Source: Betaproteobacteria bacterium (lineage in GTDB: Bacteria; Pseudomonadota; Gammaproteobacteria; Burkholderiales; SG8-41). From it: a stretch of DNA of 64,000 nt. Every line of letters starts with the position of its first letter. Position 1 is the first letter of the stretch. Position numbers and translations under genes: made by a program. The notes beneath the pieces were generated by a model. The model did no database searches, was not told where the DNA came from, and saw only the letters and a program-made list of their open reading frames with translations. Shown in pieces: positions 60,910-64,000 of the stretch. Location: contig JAQGMI010000006.1 in the NCBI GenBank assembly GCA_028292435.1, positions 62,001-126,000 of the forward strand. The letters are read 5' to 3'.

Positions 60910-62087
60910 AAAACGAATCCGCGAGCGCGCCGCCTGCGCCGCTGCTCTTCAAGCCGTTGACCATGCGCGGCATCACGGCGCGCAATCGCGTCGTCGTCTC
61001 GCCGATGTGCCAGTACGCATCCGATCCGACGGGCGCGCCGACCGACTACCATCTCGTGCATCTCGGCCAGTTCGCGCTCGGCGGCGCGGGCATCGTGTTC
61101 TGCGAGGAAACCTCGGTCGACGAACGCGGCCGCAAAACGCATCACTGCGCGGGCATCTATCGCGACGAGCATATTCCCGTCTACCGCCGCATCAACGATT
61201 TCATTCGCGAAGCCGGCGCGATTCCCGCGATGCAGCTGGGTCATGCCGGCCGCAAAGGCTCGGGCTGCACGCCATGGGAAGGTTATCGCCAGTTGACCGC
61301 CGAAGACGCGGCGCGCGGCAGTCCGCCGTGGCAGACCGTCTCGGCATCCGAATTGGCGCTAAACGAAACGGCCGCGCCGCCGCACGCGCTCGATCGTAAC
61401 GAAATCCGCGCGCACGTCGAAGATTGGCGCGTCGCGGCGCTGCGCACCGCCGAAGCGGGCTACGACATCGTCGAAGTACATTGCGCGCACGGCTATCTGC
61501 TCCATCAATTCCTGTCGCCGCTCTCCAATCTTCGCACCGACGCTTATGGCGGCGATCTCGAAGGCCGTATGCGCCTGATTCTCGAAATCGTCGAGGCGGT
61601 GCGCGGTGCATGGCCGCAGGACCGGCCGGTGTTCATGCGGGTTTCCGCGGTCGACGGGGACAACAGCCAATGGAGCATGGACGATACCGTCGCGCTCGCG
61701 CGCGCGGCGCAACAACGCGGCGTCGAGGTGATCACCACGTCGTCCGGCGGCATCAACGGCGCGATGTCGGCGAGCATCGTGCCGCGCCGTCCCGGGTATC
61801 ACGTTGAATACGCCGAGCGTGTGCGGCGCGAAACCGGCTTGCTCGCCATCGCCGTTGGCCTCATCACTGAAGCGCGGCAGGCCGAAAACATCCTGCAAAA
61901 CGGTCAGGCCGATTTGATCGCGCTCGCGCGCGAGCTGCTGTGGAACCCGCACTGGCCCGTGCATGCGGCCAAAGAGCTTGGCGTACCAAACTATCTTGAC
62001 CTGCTGCCGAGAGGTTACGGCTGGTGGCTGCGCAGGCGCGAGGAGATTCGCAGAATCACGCTCGAAGATATGGCCAGGAGTCCGTAA
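60906..62087 (+). CDS. Old yellow enzyme-family NADH:flavin oxidoreductase (YqjM-like)
   Basis: A 393-residue FMN enzyme. N-terminal LFKPLTMRGITARNRVVVSPMCQYAS has the YqjM-class Cys in PMCQYAS. HLGQFALGGAGIVFCE, QLGHAGRKGS, the His pair in VEVHCAHGYLLHQFLSPLSN (H...N type), and FMRVSAVDGD follow. It reduces activated C=C bonds with NAD(P)H. It is co-translated with the upstream amidohydrolase. Its stop codon lies inside the 18-bp perfect hairpin at 62077-62128. Confidence 0.92.
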   Translation: MKNESASAPPAPLLFKPLTMRGITARNRVVVSPMCQYASDPTGAPTDYHLVHLGQFALGGAGIVFCEETSVDERGRKTHHCAGIYRDEHIPVYRRINDFIREAGAIPAMQLGHAGRKGSGCTPWEGYRQLTAEDAARGSPPWQTVSASELALNETAAPPHALDRNEIRAHVEDWRVAALRTAEAGYDIVEVHCAHGYLLHQFLSPLSNLRTDAYGGDLEGRMRLILEIVEAVRGAWPQDRPVFMRVSAVDGDNSQWSMDDTVALARAAQQRGVEVITTSSGGINGAMSASIVPRRPGYHVEYAERVRRETGLLAIAVGLITEARQAENILQNGQADLIALARELLWNPHWPVHAAKELGVPNYLDLLPRGYGWWLRRREEIRRITLEDMARSP

Positions 62088-62128
62088 CCTAGTGAAACAC
62101 GTGTGCGTTGCACTAGGTTACGGACTCC
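62077..62128. repeat. Perfect 18-bp inverted repeat spanning the OYE stop codon
   Basis: GGAGTCCGTAACCTAGTG (62077-62094) and its exact complement CACTAGGTTACGGACTCC (62111-62128) flank a 16-nt loop. The left arm contains the TAA of the upstream gene. A third piece, GTAACCTGATG, follows at 62131 and holds the next start codon. No T tract follows, so a classical terminator is doubtful. It may be a site for a regulator or an RNA processing hairpin. Confidence 0.9.
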
Positions 62129-62138
62129 ACGTAACCTG

Positions 62139-63395
62139 ATGCGCATTGCGCTGCCGGGCAATGCCGCGTTCACCGGCTATTGGGTCGCCGAAACGCTGCT
62201 CGCCCTCGGCCAGGAAATCTTTCTGGTCGCCGTCGGCTGGCAAATTTACGATCTCACCGACAGCGCATTGAGTCTGGGCCTAATCGGGCTCGCGCAGTTC
62301 CTGCCCCAGTTTCTGCTCGCGCTGCCCGCCGGCCACGTTGCCGACAATTTCGATCGGCGGCGCATCACTGCGTTATGCCAGATCATCAAGTTCGTTGCCG
62401 TCGCTGCCATCGCTGCTGAAAGCTTTGCCGGCGCGATTTCGATTCCGATGCTCTATGCGTGCACGTTTGTCTTTGGCGTGTCGCATGCCTTTCAACAACC
62501 GGCGTTGCGCGCATTGATGCCGACGCTCGTCGCCCGCAATGAGCTGGCGCAGTGCATCGCGTGGACTGCCGGCGCCAAGAAAGCGGCGATCATCGCCGGG
62601 CCGGCGCTCGGCGGGCTCATTTATTTGCTCGGCCCCGTCGCCGCGTACGCCGCGGGCGCCGTGTGCTTTCTCGCCGCAGGCGTGCTGTTGGCGCGCATTC
62701 GCCTGCAAGGCGAAGCGCCCGCGCGCGAACCGATGACCATGGTTTCGTTGTTCGGCGGCATTTCATTTATCCGGCGGCGCCCCGTCATCCTGGGCGCGAT
62801 GTCGCTCGACTTGTTCGCGGTGCTGCTCGGCGGTGCGACCGCACTGTTGCCTGTTTATGCGCGCGACATTCTCGAAGTGGGTCCGGGCGGTTTGGGCCTG
62901 CTGCGCGCCGCGCCCGCGATCGGCGCCGTGCTGGTCTCGCTGCTGCTCATACGCATGCGGCTCGAGCGTGGCGTCGGCCGCACGCTGTTTGCATCCATTG
63001 CCGTCTTCGGGCTTGCAACGGTCGTGTTCGGATTTTCGCGTTCGTTCGAGCTGTCCTTTGCCGCGCTCGTCGTTCTCGGCGCGTCGGACATGGTCAGCAT
63101 GGTGATTCGCCAGTCGCTGGTCCAGTTGCAGACCCCCGACGGCATGCGCGGCCGGGTCGGTTCGGTGCACTCGATTTTTACCGGCACGTCGAATCAACTC
63201 GGACAGTTCGAGTCCGGCGTCGTCGCGGCCTGGCTCGGCAGCGTCGCCTCCGTTGTCATCGGCGGCGTGGGCACGCTGCTCGTTTGTGTTTTGTGGATTT
63301 ACTGGTTTCCAGCATTGTGGAAAGTGGATCGGCTGGTCGCGGACGAGGCTCTTCCGGGAATCACGCCGGATGCAAAGGCGACGGGTTCGTCGTGA
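62139..63395 (+). CDS. MFS transporter (EntS-like MFS_3 type)
   Basis: A 418-residue transporter with about 12 hydrophobic segments. It shows the EntS/MFS_3 features LGQEIFLVAVGWQIYDLTDS, LALPAGHVADNFDRRRI (loop 2-3 motif) and a late LQTPDGMRGRVGSVHSIFTG. ATG 62139 is preferred because the earlier in-frame start lies in the hairpin. It follows the old-yellow-enzyme gene with a 51 bp gap. Likely an efflux or uptake permease for the cluster's substrate. Confidence 0.9.
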   Translation: MRIALPGNAAFTGYWVAETLLALGQEIFLVAVGWQIYDLTDSALSLGLIGLAQFLPQFLLALPAGHVADNFDRRRITALCQIIKFVAVAAIAAESFAGAISIPMLYACTFVFGVSHAFQQPALRALMPTLVARNELAQCIAWTAGAKKAAIIAGPALGGLIYLLGPVAAYAAGAVCFLAAGVLLARIRLQGEAPAREPMTMVSLFGGISFIRRRPVILGAMSLDLFAVLLGGATALLPVYARDILEVGPGGLGLLRAAPAIGAVLVSLLLIRMRLERGVGRTLFASIAVFGLATVVFGFSRSFELSFAALVVLGASDMVSMVIRQSLVQLQTPDGMRGRVGSVHSIFTGTSNQLGQFESGVVAAWLGSVASVVIGGVGTLLVCVLWIYWFPALWKVDRLVADEALPGITPDAKATGSS

Positions 63396-63400
63396 TTCGT

Positions 63401-63433
63401 TCAAGCTTCCGGGTCTGCCACCCGGAAGCTTGA
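63401..63433. terminator. Bidirectional terminator hairpin
   Basis: TCAAGCTTCCGGGT, loop CTGCC, ACCCGGAAGCTTGA: a 14-bp perfect stem between the convergent MFS and LOG genes. The inner part is the dispersed CCGGGTCTGCCACCCGG core. An A-rich stretch follows on the plus strand rather than a T tract, so rho-independent function is likely but not certain. Confidence 0.7.
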
Positions 63434-63456
63434 GAAGCAAACCCATAACAAAAAAA

Positions 63457-64000
63457 CTAAAGCGTCGGTCCCGGCTTTCCTAACGCATGTTCGGCGAGTT
63501 CCTTCACGATGTAATCGTACGCCTCGTCGATCGAATCGGTAAACCGCATCAATTTCAAATCGGCGGCGTTGATCGTGCCGTGGCGCACGAGCGCGTCGAA
63601 GTCGATGACCTTGCGCCAGTACTCGGCGCCGAACACAACGATCGGCATGTGCTTGCGCATCTTGCGCGTCTGCACGAGTGTGAGCAGTTCGAATAGCTCG
63701 TCGAGGGTGCCGAATCCGCCGGGGAATACGATCACCGCTTTCGCGAGATAGGCGAACCAGAACTTGCGCATGAAGAAGTAATGGAAATGGAACGCCAGCG
63801 CTGGCGTCACATACTTGTTGTCGAACTCTTCGATCGGAATCGAAATCGTGAGCCCGACGTTCGGACCGCCGGCTTCGGCCGCGCCGCGATTGGCCGCTTC
63901 CATGATGCCGGGGCCGCCGCCGGTACATACGACGAAGCGCCGTTCATGGTGGTCGATTTCCTTTGACCAATTCGTCAGGCGAAACGCAAGCTCGCGCGCC
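63457..64000 (-). CDS. LOG family protein (TIGR00730-like), 5' end beyond the window
   Basis: Rossmann-fold protein of the LOG/cytokinin-riboside phosphoribohydrolase-like family. The frame is open to the window edge; the visible 180 codons include CTGGGPGIMEAANRGA and PGGFGTLDELFE, the two family motifs (nucleotide-binding and catalytic PGGxGTxxE). The internal ATG at 63903 is therefore not the start. It corresponds to the large LOG type. The 5' part, on the minus strand beyond base 64000, is missing. Confidence 0.92.
   Translation of the reverse strand, partial: ARELAFRLTNWSKEIDHHERRFVVCTGGGPGIMEAANRGAAEAGGPNVGLTISIPIEEFDNKYVTPALAFHFHYFFMRKFWFAYLAKAVIVFPGGFGTLDELFELLTLVQTRKMRKHMPIVVFGAEYWRKVIDFDALVRHGTINAADLKLMRFTDSIDEAYDYIVKELAEHALGKPGPTL

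Noticed and set aside
1-64000. CRISPR arrays, tRNA or rRNA genes, prophage
   Set aside because: No regularly spaced direct repeats beyond the 11-mers, no cloverleaf with a TTCGANNC arm noticed in intergenic regions, and no phage structural or integrase gene was recognised. This was judged by eye; tRNAscan or similar could still find one.

Overview
The window reads as a chromosomal segment of a high-GC betaproteobacterium, most likely a member of the Burkholderiales or a relative. Three things support this: the leuS-lptE-holA-proA order at the left edge, the tonB-aroE-mtgA cluster next to an RNase II-family gene, and six intact orphan Bug/TctC periplasmic binding proteins. I saw no rRNA, tRNA, CRISPR array, intact insertion sequence or prophage.

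Layout. 1-7 kb: housekeeping genes (leuS tail, lptE, holA, proA, a lipoyl-domain dihydrolipoamide dehydrogenase) followed by small conserved hypotheticals. 7.3-12 kb: a three-gene 2-oxoacid oxidoreductase operon (korC-korA-korB type) coupling a flavin/Fe-S NAD(P)H module to a TPP-dependent oxidoreductase. 12-14.1 kb: a convergent soxXYZA operon with no soxB or soxCD nearby and an unusual SoxY tail. 14.3-21 kb: a cupin, mtgA, aroE, tonB, an RNase II homologue, an esterase and an amidase. 21-28.9 kb: an HdrC/HdrB-like pair, gamma-glutamyltransferase, a flavin monooxygenase, an amidohydrolase and a Ser/Thr kinase with a C-terminal cyclic-nucleotide-binding-type domain. 29-45 kb: many exported proteins, hydrolases (including a fluoroacetate-dehalogenase-like enzyme), stress proteins, and an ECF sigma / ferritin-like / cytochrome c group.

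45.2-47.7 kb is an AT-richer accessory island. It holds a two-gene operon of winged-helix-like and HEPN-like proteins (RNRSGH motif) and a frameshifted relic. 47.7-51 kb is a duplicated Bug locus with a mosaic pseudogene. 52.25-52.98 kb is an imperfect palindrome of about 720 bp; shorter palindromes that share its core or resemble it recur at 55.7, 56.75 and 63.4 kb.

The most notable item is at 57310-59013 on the minus strand. Two open frames in the same phase are separated only by a TGA inside a GNGG-U-GTCT motif, matching UGSC/GrdB-type selenoproteins. A hairpin (CCG-U-CCUC, GGU loop, GAGG-C-CGG) sits at the distance expected of a bacterial SECIS. I interpret this as one selenoprotein of 567 residues with Sec107 and a long C-terminal domain of unknown function. 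It is divergent from a Bug / amidohydrolase / old-yellow-enzyme / MFS cluster that may act on an organic acid or amide. No Sec machinery gene (selABCD) lies in the window.
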